A DNA stretch of 32,572 nt from Chrysochromulina tobinii (Eukaryota; Haptophyta; Prymnesiales; Chrysochromulinaceae), in the NCBI GenBank assembly GCA_001275005.1, contig JWZX01002444.1:1-32572 (forward strand), read 5' to 3'. The notes beneath the pieces were generated by a model. That model ran no database searches, was not told the origin of the DNA, and saw only the letters and a program-made list of their open reading frames with translations. Positions 1 to 7,878 of the stretch are shown here, piece by piece. Position 1 is the first letter of the stretch. Every line of letters starts with the position of its first letter. The translations under genes were made by a program, and so were the position numbers.

Positions 1-164
1 AGCGCTTTGTCTTGTTTGAGCCGACGCTCATCCTCGCAAACAAGGGGATTCCCATGCTATTCGCGAGCGCGTATTGCGCCACCTGCTGTGGCGAGACCAT
101 CGTCGAATCGCTTTCGCTGCTGTTTGCGATCCTTACCGAGCTCGCCAAATCGATGAGGAGCTGA
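1..164 (+). CDS. Possible 3' end of an unidentified plus-strand gene
   Basis: Reading from base 3, an open frame of 53 codons runs from the window edge to a TGA at 162-164. The translation is hydrophobic and protein-like (it contains FVLFEPTLILANKG, a CATCCGE stretch and a leucine-rich end), unlike the arginine-rich readings of the other frames. The 5' part lies outside the window, and the AG at bases 1-2 could be a splice acceptor or simply coding sequence. I do not recognise the family. The next gene (ends at 785, minus strand) would be convergent with it. Confidence 0.3.
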   Translation, partial: RFVLFEPTLILANKGIPMLFASAYCATCCGETIVESLSLLFAILTELAKSMRS

Positions 165-784
165 AAGAAAGCATGGGTCTAACTGAGCCGTCAGGAGGCG
201 GCCATTCCTAAGATGACAGAGGGCCACATAGAAGCTTATACAGGGCTTCAATGGTACAAAGCCCGCAAGCCCCACATGACGTGGCGCTGCTCGGGCATGC
301 AGGTTGCAGCAGCGTGCAGGAGCGGATGTTGGCATGCGCCACACGTGGGTTTGGGATAGATACACGAGGTGGTACGTGTGAAATATAGGGTGAACCCTAG
401 GCGACCCGACCCGAGCCCGAGCCGAAGTTTGAGTGTCATCGTGACACTCGGCCTTCTCCCTCGTCACGTTGGCACGTTTGGACGTTCAAGCATCAAGGAG
501 CCGGGTAGATCGTGTATGATTGTAGTAGACGAGACGCTTCGCTAGAAGTATACCGAATACCCGCTCCACCCCGTTTGTTCGCGCGTTTCGCGCCCCCGCG
601 CCCTGCTACCGTGTTGATGCGTGCGAGGTGTGCTGGATGAGTCCGAACCTGCCCTGTCGCGTGCAGTCCCCAAACCCACAACACTTGCCCGTGGCCCTCT
701 CGCCTCTCCCTCTCGCCTTTGCTGTAATCTGTATCGTTCACACCTCCTCAACGTGCACACCTCCTCCTCGGGTCCACGAGCCCC
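165..784. other. Intergenic region between convergent gene ends
   Basis: No gene is supported here. Open frames on the minus strand (57-467 and 493-760) are short, Arg/Ala-rich, and have no recognisable motif, so I treat them as chance frames in GC-rich DNA. The stretch should hold the 3' untranslated regions of both flanking genes. I could not identify a polyadenylation signal with confidence. Confidence 0.4.
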
Positions 785-2977
785 TCAACGCCCCCGGATC
801 GCCACGACAACGCCCATCAACGCAACCGCCGCGAGGCCGACGAGCGCCGCCACGGGCACCTGAGGGGGCCATCACACGCAACGTCAGGAAGGCGCGCCGT
901 CACGGGCACCCGGACAAGGCCGGCGGGTACGAGCGCCGTCACGGGCACCCGGACGAGGCCGGCGTGATGCGGGTTCGAGCGCCGTCGCGGGCACCTCGTA
1001 CGGGCTGGGTGAGCCTTTCTTCTGCCCTTCGAACGTGGCCGAGAAGTCGAGATCCGCGAGATTGCCCACACGCATCGCCGAGCGCATCGCCGCATCCGCG
1101 GTCGCGGCCACGGGCAAGCGAACGCCCACCTGGCGCGGCAACCAGAGGCGATCAGTGGCAATCAGCGCCCATCAGTGGTAATCAGCGCCTACTAAGCGCC
1201 CATCAGTGGTAATCAACGTCTATCAATCGCAATCAGCTCCTACTAAGCGCCCATCAGTTGCAATGAACGCCCATCAATCGCAATCAGTCGCAATCACCTG
1301 CCGCCCGAGGGCGCATGCGAGGCGCCTGATGAGGGACGCCATCAGTGGCAATCAGTGGCAATCACCTGCCGCCCGAGGGCGCATGCGAGGCGCATGTCCT
1401 TCTGCGCGTGTTTGAGGGGGAAGTTTGGCACGTGGTCGCCTGCGAACATCTCGGCGTCATTGAGCTCATTATGGCAATCGGCGCTCCTCAATCGCAATCA
1501 CGGTGGCAATCACCTGTGAGCATCTTGGCGCCCTTGAGCTCATTATGGCAATCGCAATCACGGTGGCAATCACCTGCGAGCATCTTGGCGCCCTTGAGCT
1601 TGAGGAGCGGCGCGCCGCATACGCCGAGCTCGAGCACCTGCAGCAGCAGCAATCAATGCCAATCAGCGCCGATTAGGGCCCATCATGGCAATCAATGGCA
1701 ATCAATGGCAATCAATGACAATCAGCGCCGATTAGGGCCCATCATCGGCCATCAATGGCAACCAATGGCAATCATCGGCCATCGTGCGCACACGCCGAGC
1801 TCTAATCAATAAATGGCAATGGCAATCAATGGCAATCACCGGCCATCGTGCGCACACGCCGAGCTCGAGCACCTGCAGCAGCTGAGACGCAATCCATCGC
1901 AATCAATCGCAATCAATTGCAATCAGTTGCTATCAGCGGTCATCACCTGCAGAAGCTGGGACGCGTCCAGACCAGCGGCCTGTGCGAGGCTGAAGCCCTC
2001 GCCGTACGCAGCCATCATCGAGCCCATGACCTGTGATGAGGGACGCCATCAGTGGCAATCAGGATGCCATCAGTGGCCATCATCGACGTCATGACCTGCC
2101 ATCACGAGGCCATCACGAGGCCATCACTCGGCGGTGGTCGGGGAGGCAATCAGTGGCAATCAGTGAGATCATTAGCAAGGCCATCGACGAGGTCATGCGA
2201 GATCTGTCGTGCCAACCCGTGTCAATCCGTGCTAATCAGGGAGGTCATTAGGGAGGTCATTAGGGATCAATAGGGAGGTCATGCGAGATCTGCCGTGCCA
2301 ATCCATGCTTATCAGTCGCGAGAGCCCCCCTCCCATGTTCACGCAAAGCTTCATGCAATCCATGCCTATCAGTGCCCATAAGTGGCAATCCGTGCCAGTC
2401 GAGAGAGCCCCCCCCTCACCATGTTCACGCAGAGCTTCATGCGGGTGCCTGCGCCCACCGCGCCAAAGAAGAATTTGGCCTTGCCCATCGCGTCGAGCTC
2501 CTTGGCGCACTTGGCATAGAGAGCCTCGTCGCCGCCGCAGAGGAAGATGAGCTGCCCCTGCGCGGCAGGGCCCTTGGAGCCCGAGACGGGCGCCTCGAGG
2601 AACTGGCCGCCCTTGGCGATCACCTGCGTTGAGAGTCTCTGCATGTCTTCAACAGCGAGCGTCGCGCAGTCGACGACGCATTTGCCGGCGACGACGCCGT
2701 CGAGGATGCCGCCCTCCATCTCGTACACTTCCTTGCAGGCCTCGGGCGTCGAGAGCATGACGTACGTGATCTCGCACGCCGCGATCACCTCGGCAGGCGT
2801 CTCTGCCACCGTGATGTGGTCTGCACCCGCATCCATAAGCAACTTCTCCGGCTTTGCGGGCGTCCGATTCCAGATCACGAGCTTGCGCTTGCCCGTGCCG
2901 ATGAGCTGCCGTGCCATGCCGTCGCCCATGATCCCCAAGCCGATGAAGCCGATGGGTTCGGGGGCGACTGCCGACAT
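785..2977 (-). CDS. Beta-hydroxyacid dehydrogenase (3-hydroxyisobutyrate dehydrogenase / glyoxylate reductase type), six exons
   Basis: NAD(P)-dependent dehydrogenase of the 6-phosphogluconate dehydrogenase-like family, which reduces short aldehyde acids such as glyoxylate or succinic semialdehyde, or oxidises 3-hydroxyisobutyrate. Exons (minus strand): 2977-2420, 2030-1947, 1637-1574, 1439-1366, 1129-995, 859-785, giving 329 residues. Visible motifs are the nucleotide-binding GLGIMG (residues 13-18), the substrate loop EAPVSGSKGPAAQG, and MKLCVNM with the catalytic Lys at 181. Exon 2 continues VMGSMMAAYGEGFSLAQ, exon 3 supplies LLKLKGAKMLA, exon 4 NFPLKHAQKDMRLA and exon 5 LPVAAT..DLDFSA, all in family order, so splicing is well supported. 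Exon 6 encodes a hydrophobic segment followed by IRGR and a stop, predicting a tail anchor unusual for this family. If intron 5 were retained, the protein would instead end at 884 with an Arg/Pro tail. The substrate cannot be decided. Confidence 0.88.
860..994 (-). repeat. Intron 5 of the dehydrogenase gene, built from copies of the next exon's start
   Basis: On the transcribed strand the intron opens GAG|GTGCCC and closes CCCTCAG|GTGCCC. Three copies of GTGCCCGYGACGGCGC lie inside it (near 972-994, 926-948 and 900-915), and a fourth, GTGCCCGTGGCGGCGC, is the beginning of exon 6. The intron is therefore mostly repeated exon-edge sequence and not the TGATTGCC array found in its siblings. A single TGATGGCC precedes the acceptor. 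Confidence 0.65.
1130..1365 (-). repeat. Intron 4 of the dehydrogenase gene: TGATTGCC/TGATGGGC array
   Basis: Sense-strand sequence begins CAG|GTGATTGCC and continues as about 17 units of TGATTGC, TGATGGGCGC or TGATTACCAC at about 10-13 bp spacing, ending GCGCCAG|GTGGG. A 28-base copy of the end of exon 4 is embedded at about 1297-1325. Directly beside it is a copy of the shared intron end GGCGTCCCTCATCA. Phase 0. Confidence 0.85.
1440..1573 (-). repeat. Intron 3 of the dehydrogenase gene: array plus two copies of the exon 3 end
   Basis: The donor is CAG|GTGATTGCC and the acceptor TTCGCAG|GCGACC. The roughly 30 bases before the acceptor (1440-1473) and a block at about 1517-1548 are both diverged copies of the last 30 bases of exon 3 (AAGATGCTCGCAG|GT). 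The acceptor itself therefore seems to derive from a duplicated exon end. Short TGATTGC units separate the copies. This is the only intron of the gene outside phase 0 (phase 1). Confidence 0.8.
1638..1946 (-). repeat. Intron 2 of the dehydrogenase gene: TGATTGCC array with exon 3 fragments
   Basis: The donor is CTGCAG|GTGATGACC and the acceptor CTGCTGCAG|GTGCTC. Many sense units of TGATTGCCAT or TGATTGCGAT occupy the middle (about 1640-1850 and 1890-1940). A copy of the first bases of exon 3 (CTGCAGGTGCTCGAGCTCGG) lies at about 1848-1882, and a shorter one at about 1788-1803. Using the embedded copy as an exon would break the family alignment, so the outer sites are preferred. Confidence 0.82.
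2031..2419 (-). repeat. Intron 1 of the dehydrogenase gene: degenerate array with exon-edge copies
   Basis: The donor is AACATG|GTGAGG and the acceptor CCCTCATCACAG|GTCATG. A copy of the end of exon 1 plus the start of the intron (AGCTTTGCGTGAACATGG) lies at about 2335-2356. A copy of the exon 2 start (GTCATG..GTCGATGATGGC) lies at about 2068-2092. TGATTGCC, TGATGGCC and CTAATGACC units lie between. The last 27 intron bases (2031-2057) are identical to the end of intron 1 of the neighbouring channel gene. Confidence 0.82.
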
Positions 2978-3343
2978 GGCTGCGTTTCGTGTTTTGACTC
3001 CTTGGATGTGAACGTTAACACGACAGACGCGACAGCCGGTGAAGTGTGAACGCGCTGTCTTGCGCTTTGTACGTGGACTAAAGGTACGTGCGGACCATCG
3101 AAAAATGAATATTTGAGGGGCTCAGCACGTAAGCCTACCAAGGAGGAATTGTTGTGGATGAAAGGAATCATCAAGGATGTAATCAATCGAATAGGTAAAT
3201 TCTCCCACAACGCGCACAAGCACTGCCTCTGGCTCTGTCTCCAAGCGCGCGCATTCAAGCCAGGCTCGTCCCTCAACTTACGGGTTATCCAGCACGTGAG
3301 GGACCACGGGACAGCGTGACTCTCCCTGGGACCACTCTCACTC
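2978..3343. other. Intergenic: upstream of the dehydrogenase, downstream of the channel gene
   Basis: No coding region is supported. Both flanking genes are on the minus strand, so this 366-base stretch should hold the channel gene's 3' end and the dehydrogenase promoter. GGTACGTG at about 3084 and GTACGTGGAC at about 3069 resemble the GTAC-rich motifs upstream of other genes in the window. A small A/T-rich patch lies near 3100-3115. Confidence 0.4.
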
Positions 3344-5304
3344 TCACGACAGATGCTTCAGGTATTTGAGGTTCTTTTGCAGCAGCTCGTTCATGGCCGC
3401 GATGTTGTGCTCGAACTTCGCGTCCATCTCGCCCAGCTTCCGATCCAAGTCATCGAGTTGCTTCTCCACACGGGTACGGGTATCGAGCATCTCCTGCGAC
3501 CCGATGGGCCATCATAGGCAATCAGAGGGGCCTTCCGTCGCAATCAAAGGGGCGATCCTTGGGGCAATCAGACGCAATCAGATGCAATCAGAGGGGCGAT
3601 CCTTGGGGCAATCAGACGCAATCAGATGCAATCAGACGCAATCAGATGCAATCAGAGGGGCGATCCTTGGGGCAATCAGACGCAATCAGACGCAATCAGA
3701 GGGGCGATCCTTGGGGCAATCAGACGCAATCAGATGCAATCAGAAGCAATCAGAGGGGCGATCCTTGGGGCAATCAGACGCAATCAGACGCAATCAGACG
3801 CAATCAGATGCAATCAGAGGGGCGATCCTTGGGGCAATCAGACGCAATCAGACGCAATCAGACGCAATCAGACGCAATCAGAGGGGCGATCCTTGGGGCA
3901 ATCCGTGGCAATCAGAGGGAACAGAAGCATCAGCAACTCTCATCATCAACAGTTCATCAGCAGCTCATCAGCTCATCATCAGCAGCACACGCGCCTGGAA
4001 CAGCATGTGGAGCAGGTCATTCGGCTTCATCAACTCCTTCCGCACGCCTCGGAACCTACGCATGGTTCGGCAGAAGCGCCCATCGGAGTGTAACAGCTCA
4101 TTGCCCAGCAGCGCCGACGACTGTGAAGACGACTGTGAACGCTGCAGCCGCTCGAGGTATGACGCCCACGCCGCTTGGATGTAGAAGGCGGCGCACTGCT
4201 TCAACCTCGCATTCGATTCGGACACGGCGATCAGGTTGTTCACGCGGATCTCGGCGTTGCTCAGCTCCATCTCGCGGATGGTCGTCATCACCAGCAGCGC
4301 TGCCATCAACGCACCCCAGCCATCAGTGCCATCATTATCGCTATAATCATCATTAGTGCCATCATTAGTGCCAATCATTAGCGACAATCACCTGCCATCA
4401 GTGCACCCCAGCCACATGCCATTGTGGAGACGAACCGCCCTAAGCCCGTCTGCGGGTAAAAGTCGCCATAGCCAAGGCCTGTCATGGAGACCAGCGCCAG
4501 CCAGAAGTCATTAAGGTAATGGTCGAGGCCCTTGTCGACACGCCGCTCGGCGACCTGTGATGAGGGACGCCATCAGTGGCACTCAGGTGCCATCAATGGC
4601 CCTCAGTGGCCCTCGGTGGCACTCACCTGCAGCGTGAACCCGAAGCAGAGCAACAGCAGCGCCGTGGTGCCTCCGAGGAGGCGGAAGGGGTAGCGCTGGT
4701 ACATGACGCGTATAGAGAGCCACGTGGTGAGGGGCATGTGGTTGATGTTGGCGTACGCGCGCGCCGACTTGGCCGTCAGCCCCGCCAGGTAGGGCATGTA
4801 GTGCACAATCAGCGCGAGCCGCGCGAACATCATGCCCACCGTAAGCAGCTCGTCGGTGGCGAGCGTGGTGGGCAAGGTGCTTCCGCGACGCAGGTCGTAA
4901 TAGGAGACAGTGATCTCGACGTTGAAAAAGGGGACCGGGTGAATGAGGCACAGCAGCGCCTCGGGCAGCATGCTCCACTCGCTCAGCGACACGAAGATTC
5001 CCGACGAGAGCAGCGTATCCTGTGGAAGCAGCGCGTTCGTCGCCTTGAGCAACACAAACTTGCGCCGGTAGTAGATGAGCAGGAAGGCGAGCAGCCAGAG
5101 GGTCGAGAAGGACACGAGCAGTTTCAGCACGTCACACGTTGCGTCCGACTCGCCCCCATGCGCCCAGAGCCAGTAGACCTCGGCGATGGCGAAGCCGACG
5201 CCGAGAGCTGCTGCGATGAGGACCACGGTGAAGTTGCGTTTGAGCCTGAGCTCGATCTGCCGTAGACCACCGTAGCTCGCGGAATAGCTTGAAGCCTTGT
5301 TCAT
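3344..5304 (-). CDS. SK-type (small-conductance, calcium-activated) potassium channel homologue, four exons
   Basis: Six-transmembrane K+ channel subunit for the plasma or an internal membrane. Exons (minus): 5304-4627, 4554-4392, 4299-about 3995, 3493-3344; about 431 residues. Exon 1 carries S1-S5, including the SK-like LIHPVPFF stretch and a gating-linker motif like SARAYANINHM. Exon 2 carries the selectivity filter TGLGYGDFYP (residues 251-260), and exon 3 S6 (WGALMAALLVMT) plus a segment matching the calmodulin-binding region (AEIRVNNLIAVSESNARLK.., then YIQAAW). Exon 4 encodes a charged coiled coil ending LKHLS. S4 lacks the regular arginine ladder of voltage-gated channels, as expected for SK types. 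The start is the first ATG (5302-5304). The exon 3 end is uncertain: a GC donor after CAG (3995) or a GT donor six bases downstream both keep the frame. Confidence 0.82.
3494..3994 (-). repeat. Intron 3 of the channel gene: dense 10-bp TGATTGC minisatellite
   Basis: From about 3510 to 3925 the sense strand is a nearly perfect array of 10-base units (CTGATTGCRT), interrupted seven times by a GGATCGCCCCT-type spacer, giving a higher-order repeat of 44-64 bases. Open frames crossing this block on the plus strand (repeated NQSDAIR-type peptides) are artefacts of the repeat. The 3' acceptor is GTCGCAG|GAG. The 5' end is probably CAG|GC, making a GC-AG intron. Confidence 0.88.
4300..4391 (-). repeat. 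Intron 2 of the channel gene, ending in a copy of the preceding exon end
   Basis: The donor is GATGGCAG|GTGATTG. The last 22 intron bases copy the last bases of exon 2 (GGCTGGGGTGC..TGATGGCAG), so the splice acceptor is a duplicated exon end. Between them are degenerate units such as AATGATTGG and CTAATGATGG. Phase 1. Confidence 0.85.
4555..4626 (-). repeat. Intron 1 of the channel gene: short TGAGTGCCAC / TGATGGC array
   Basis: At 72 bases this is the shortest intron in the window. It consists of six units (TGAGTGCCAC, TGAGGGCCAT, TGATGGCACC and similar) starting at the donor CAG|GTGAGTGCC. Its last 27 bases are identical to those of intron 1 in the dehydrogenase gene. It may be close to the minimal form of the element. 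Confidence 0.85.
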
Positions 5305-5518
5305 GCCTGTTCGCACCAATAGCAGGTGACTCAAAGGCCTCCGGGTGCGGCTCTGAGGGGCGGCGGCAGCGGCTCCCGCTCCTGGGCCGCCTATCCAGAC
5401 GCGCTTGCCACCACAGCGGCCAAACTTTCTCGATTTGGGAGTGGGTGTTCCGATTGATTTGATTGTCCTGACGTCAACACAACGCTCATTCGCTCACGTC
5501 GCTCTGGCCTACATGTAC
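5305..5518. promoter_or_regulatory. Spacer expected to hold the channel gene promoter
   Basis: 214 bases between the channel ATG (minus) and the stop codon of the sphingomyelinase-like gene (minus). No coding region is supported. I saw no clear TATA box. This is inferred from position only. Confidence 0.3.
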
Positions 5519-7676
5519 TCACTTGTCGACGCCCGTGCCGTTGATGTACGCGAGCAGGGCATCGGCGCACGCGTCCTTCAGATTGCATGCAGGCGCGCGC
5601 GCGTAGCTCTTGCCATGCACACGCCACAGGCGCTCGAAGAGAGACGCGTTCGTCGCCGCGGCCGCCGCGACACCCTCCCAGCTCAGCGGCGACAGGTCGG
5701 CCATCCCAAAGTCTACCGGCAGCTCATATTCGCGCGCGTACAGCGCAGCGCCCGCGGCGTTCGCAGCCGCAATGTCGGCGACGTACGTCGTCGACGCGGT
5801 GGGCGCCCATGACGACGCGTCGAGGGCCCACAGGCGCAGCGCGCTATTGGCCGGTGGGTACGATTCCACAACGGCCGGGACGGAGTGGAGCATGAACAGT
5901 GGCGAGCCGCCGCTGCCGCCCGGCCCGTCTTCGGTGCATGCGCCCGGCACGGCGCTCGCACGGGCCACACACACGGCGGGGCTGGCCGGGTCGGGCGGCA
6001 TGTTGGCGACGCTCGTGCGGAAGCAGCACTGCGCGCCCGTCGTCCCTTCGACCGGGTAGAAAGTGAAGCCGGCACACGACGCCTGGGCGCCACACACGCC
6101 TTCACACAGCGACAGCGTCGCATTCTCATCGAGGGGGGGGGGCGTGAGTGGGCACCACGCGTCGCCGCCCGCGAGCCCCTGTGATGAGGAGGCAATCGGA
6201 GGCAATTAGGGAGGCAATCAGGGGTCATTAGGGAGCTACTCAGGAGCACAATCACATGCAATCAAGGGTCAGTCGGGGGTTGCTCAGGAGCACAATCACC
6301 TCGCCAAACACATCTCCGACGTCGAGGTTGCCGCCGCTGCACCACTTGACAGCGCGAGTGATGCGCCACTGGATGGGCGCAGAGCCATTCGGCGCCGTCG
6401 CGGGCGTACACGAGCGCACGATGGCGGCCTCATCAACATGCACGTGCCCGAAGAAGCCAGCGCGCACCTGCATGCAATGAGTGAGGCCATCAGTGGCAAT
6501 CAGTGGCAATCAGTGGCCATCGAAAGGCCAGCGAGGTGGACGTGTCTGAGGGGCCTGCGCGTACGACGTTTGGGAAGCGCAATCAGAGGGCAATCAGAAC
6601 GCAATCAGAACAGAGCGCAATCAGAACGCAATCAGTGGCAATCAGAGCGTACGACGTTTGGGAAGCGCGTCACGAGCGCCCGGAAACGTGAGAAGAGGCC
6701 AGGTACCCAAGCGCCATGTGGCGGGATGTGGCCGAGTAACACGACTGCGTCGCCCGCGGCGCTCGCCTCCGTGAGCACGCTCTCGAACCACTCGAACTGC
6801 TTCTCACCCGCGATCGAGGCCGCCGACGACGCATTCTTCAGGAGTGGGTTGACGGTCGACCAGTACAAGGTATTGAGGCCAACGACCTTCAGTGGGGAGA
6901 TGAGGGCGCTGTGGTGAGCACTTGCATGCAGAGGGCACGGAGCAGGGTATTGAGGCCAACGACCTTCAGGCCGGGCTCCGGCGAGGTCGCGTAGTAGCCT
7001 CCGGTGCGTAACGTCTCGATCGCCGCCACGTCGGCCGCGAACGTCGCTCCAAAGAGCTCAACGAGTGCGTCGTACAGCCACGCCTGAGTGGGGCCCGCGT
7101 CGACGACGTCATCAATGGTCATCAGAGGTCATCAGAGGTCATCAGAGGTCATCAGCATGCCTGAGCGGGACCTGCGTCGACCACGTCGCCGGGTACGGTG
7201 TCGTGGTTGGCCACGACGCTGAAGACGGCCGCGCTCGGGAATGCCGCCCGCAAGCTGCTCATGCTGCGGTTCACGAGGCTCAGGACCTGCGCTTGCGCCG
7301 GGCTGCTCGAGCTGCACGCCGCTGCTGCGCCAGCCTCGGAAAAGTCCCCTGTGTGAAACACTAAGCGCACGCCAGGCGCTGTGGACGCCATGAACTCGAC
7401 GGCCGCGCTCCAAAGCGCGACGGGCGTCGCACAATTGTCCTGCGGCTCGCCGAACGGCCCTGCGCCGCCCGTCACCCTGGGCACACACGCGGCGGGCATC
7501 CGAGCGCACGCGGCGTGGCTTTCGCAATAGCACCCGGCGCCCAGCGGGATGCCCTCCTCGTAATAAGGGTCTAAGTGCGAGTCCGTGACGTGCCACGCGA
7601 GCACCGGCGCATCCGGCGCGGCCACAGCGAATGCCGCCGCTGCCAAAAGCGTCGCCATCGACAGGTTCTGTTTCAT
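5519..7676 (-). CDS. Secreted acid-sphingomyelinase-like phosphodiesterase with Cys-rich insert, five exons
   Basis: Calcineurin-like metallophosphoesterase of the acid sphingomyelinase / SMPDL group, which cleaves phosphodiester headgroups in the endolysosome or outside the cell. Exons (minus): 7676-7161, 7083-6964, 6886-6653, 6467-6300, 6178-5519; 565 residues. Residues 1-20 form a signal peptide. Metal ligands are present in order: D32-S-H34, GD111, N157-H158-D159, GH265IPPHG, and GH298-V-H300. Joining the exons restores VVGLNTLYWS and VRAGFFGHVHVDE, confirming the splices. Intron 1 appears to be GC-AG. Residues about 347-420 form a Cys-rich block (CEGVC..SCAGFTFY..CCFR) that looks like a PAN/apple-type module, before the usual C-terminal region (residues about 425-565). 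An AA|GTGAGT donor-like site overlaps the stop, so a further exon cannot be excluded. Confidence 0.85.
6179..6299 (-). repeat. Intron 4 of the sphingomyelinase-like gene: GTGATTGTGCTCC duplication and TGATTGCC units
   Basis: The donor is GAG|GTGATTGTGCTCCTGAG. The same 17 bases recur about 43 bases inside (about 6240-6256), so the donor region itself is duplicated. The rest is TGATTGCC, CTAATTGCC and CTAATGACC units. The intron ends CCTCATCACAG|GGG, matching the shared intron 3' end of two other genes. Confidence 0.82.
6468..6652 (-). repeat. Intron 3 of the sphingomyelinase-like gene: TGATTGCC array containing an exon 3 end copy
   Basis: The exon 3 end (GCGCTTCCCAAACGTC|GTACGC) is copied inside the intron at about 6561-6580, with TGATTGCGTTC units between the two copies and TGATTGCCAC units after. 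The acceptor is CATGCAG|GTGCGC. The donor GTC|GTACGC is one of only two here not preceded by AG, but it is the one that yields NV|VRAGFFGH in frame. Confidence 0.8.
6887..6963 (-). repeat. Intron 2 of the sphingomyelinase-like gene: 77-base tandem duplication without an array
   Basis: The sequence CTGAAG|GTCGTTGGCC, continuing for 25 bases in all with one mismatch, stands at both the 5' and the 3' border. The intron thus equals one period of a 77-base tandem duplication in which the first AG|GT acts as donor and the second as acceptor. Without splicing the frame hits a stop, and with splicing the conserved GLKVVGLNTLYWS continues. No TGATTGCC units are present. Confidence 0.82.
7084..7160 (-). 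repeat. Intron 1 of the sphingomyelinase-like gene: CTGATGACCT array between duplicated exon ends
   Basis: Four 10-base units (CTGATGACCT) followed by TTGATGACG sit between two copies of the 27-base end of exon 1 (GACGTGGTCGACGC..CTCAG). Family-consistent joining (AGPAQ|AWLYDALVELFG) requires CAG|GCATGC as donor, a GC-AG intron of 77 bases, phase 0. Confidence 0.83.
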
Positions 7677-7878
7677 GCCTTCAACACTTTCGCTTCGTCA
7701 CTCGACTTCGGACCCGCAAACGCCGACGGCGAAAAGCTGTGAACGAGCTGGAACATGTACGATTGCGTTTGTTTGGATTCGGTTGGACCAGTCTAATGTG
7801 TGACGACTCTTTTTGGAGGAAATTTTCCCACGAACTTTCCCACGCTTCCATTCACGACGACGTGTCGGGCTGGCTCTC
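7677..7878. promoter_or_regulatory. Divergent promoter region between phosphodiesterase and pyruvate kinase genes
   Basis: 202 bases separate the two start codons, which face away from each other. The region must contain or overlap both core promoters. Short T-rich and GAA-rich patches occur (about 7810-7845), but I see no confident motif. The pyruvate kinase frame is open upstream of its ATG without another ATG. Confidence 0.45.

Noticed and set aside
57-467. 136-codon minus-strand frame at the window start
   Set aside because: No family motif and biased composition. It overlaps a more protein-like plus-strand frame ending at 164.
3510-3925. CRISPR-like array
   Set aside because: Units are 10 bp and contiguous, with no unique spacers of constant length, no cas genes, and a eukaryotic context.
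3366-4356. Long plus-strand frames with repeated NQSDAIR-type peptides
   Set aside because: They are the antisense reading of the 10-bp intron array and of channel exon 3. The array is open in several frames at once because its unit lacks stop codons in those frames.
4576-5265. 229-codon plus-strand frame opposite channel exon 1
   Set aside because: Arg/Glu/His-rich shadow. The minus strand encodes transmembrane helices and joins the K+ channel filter.
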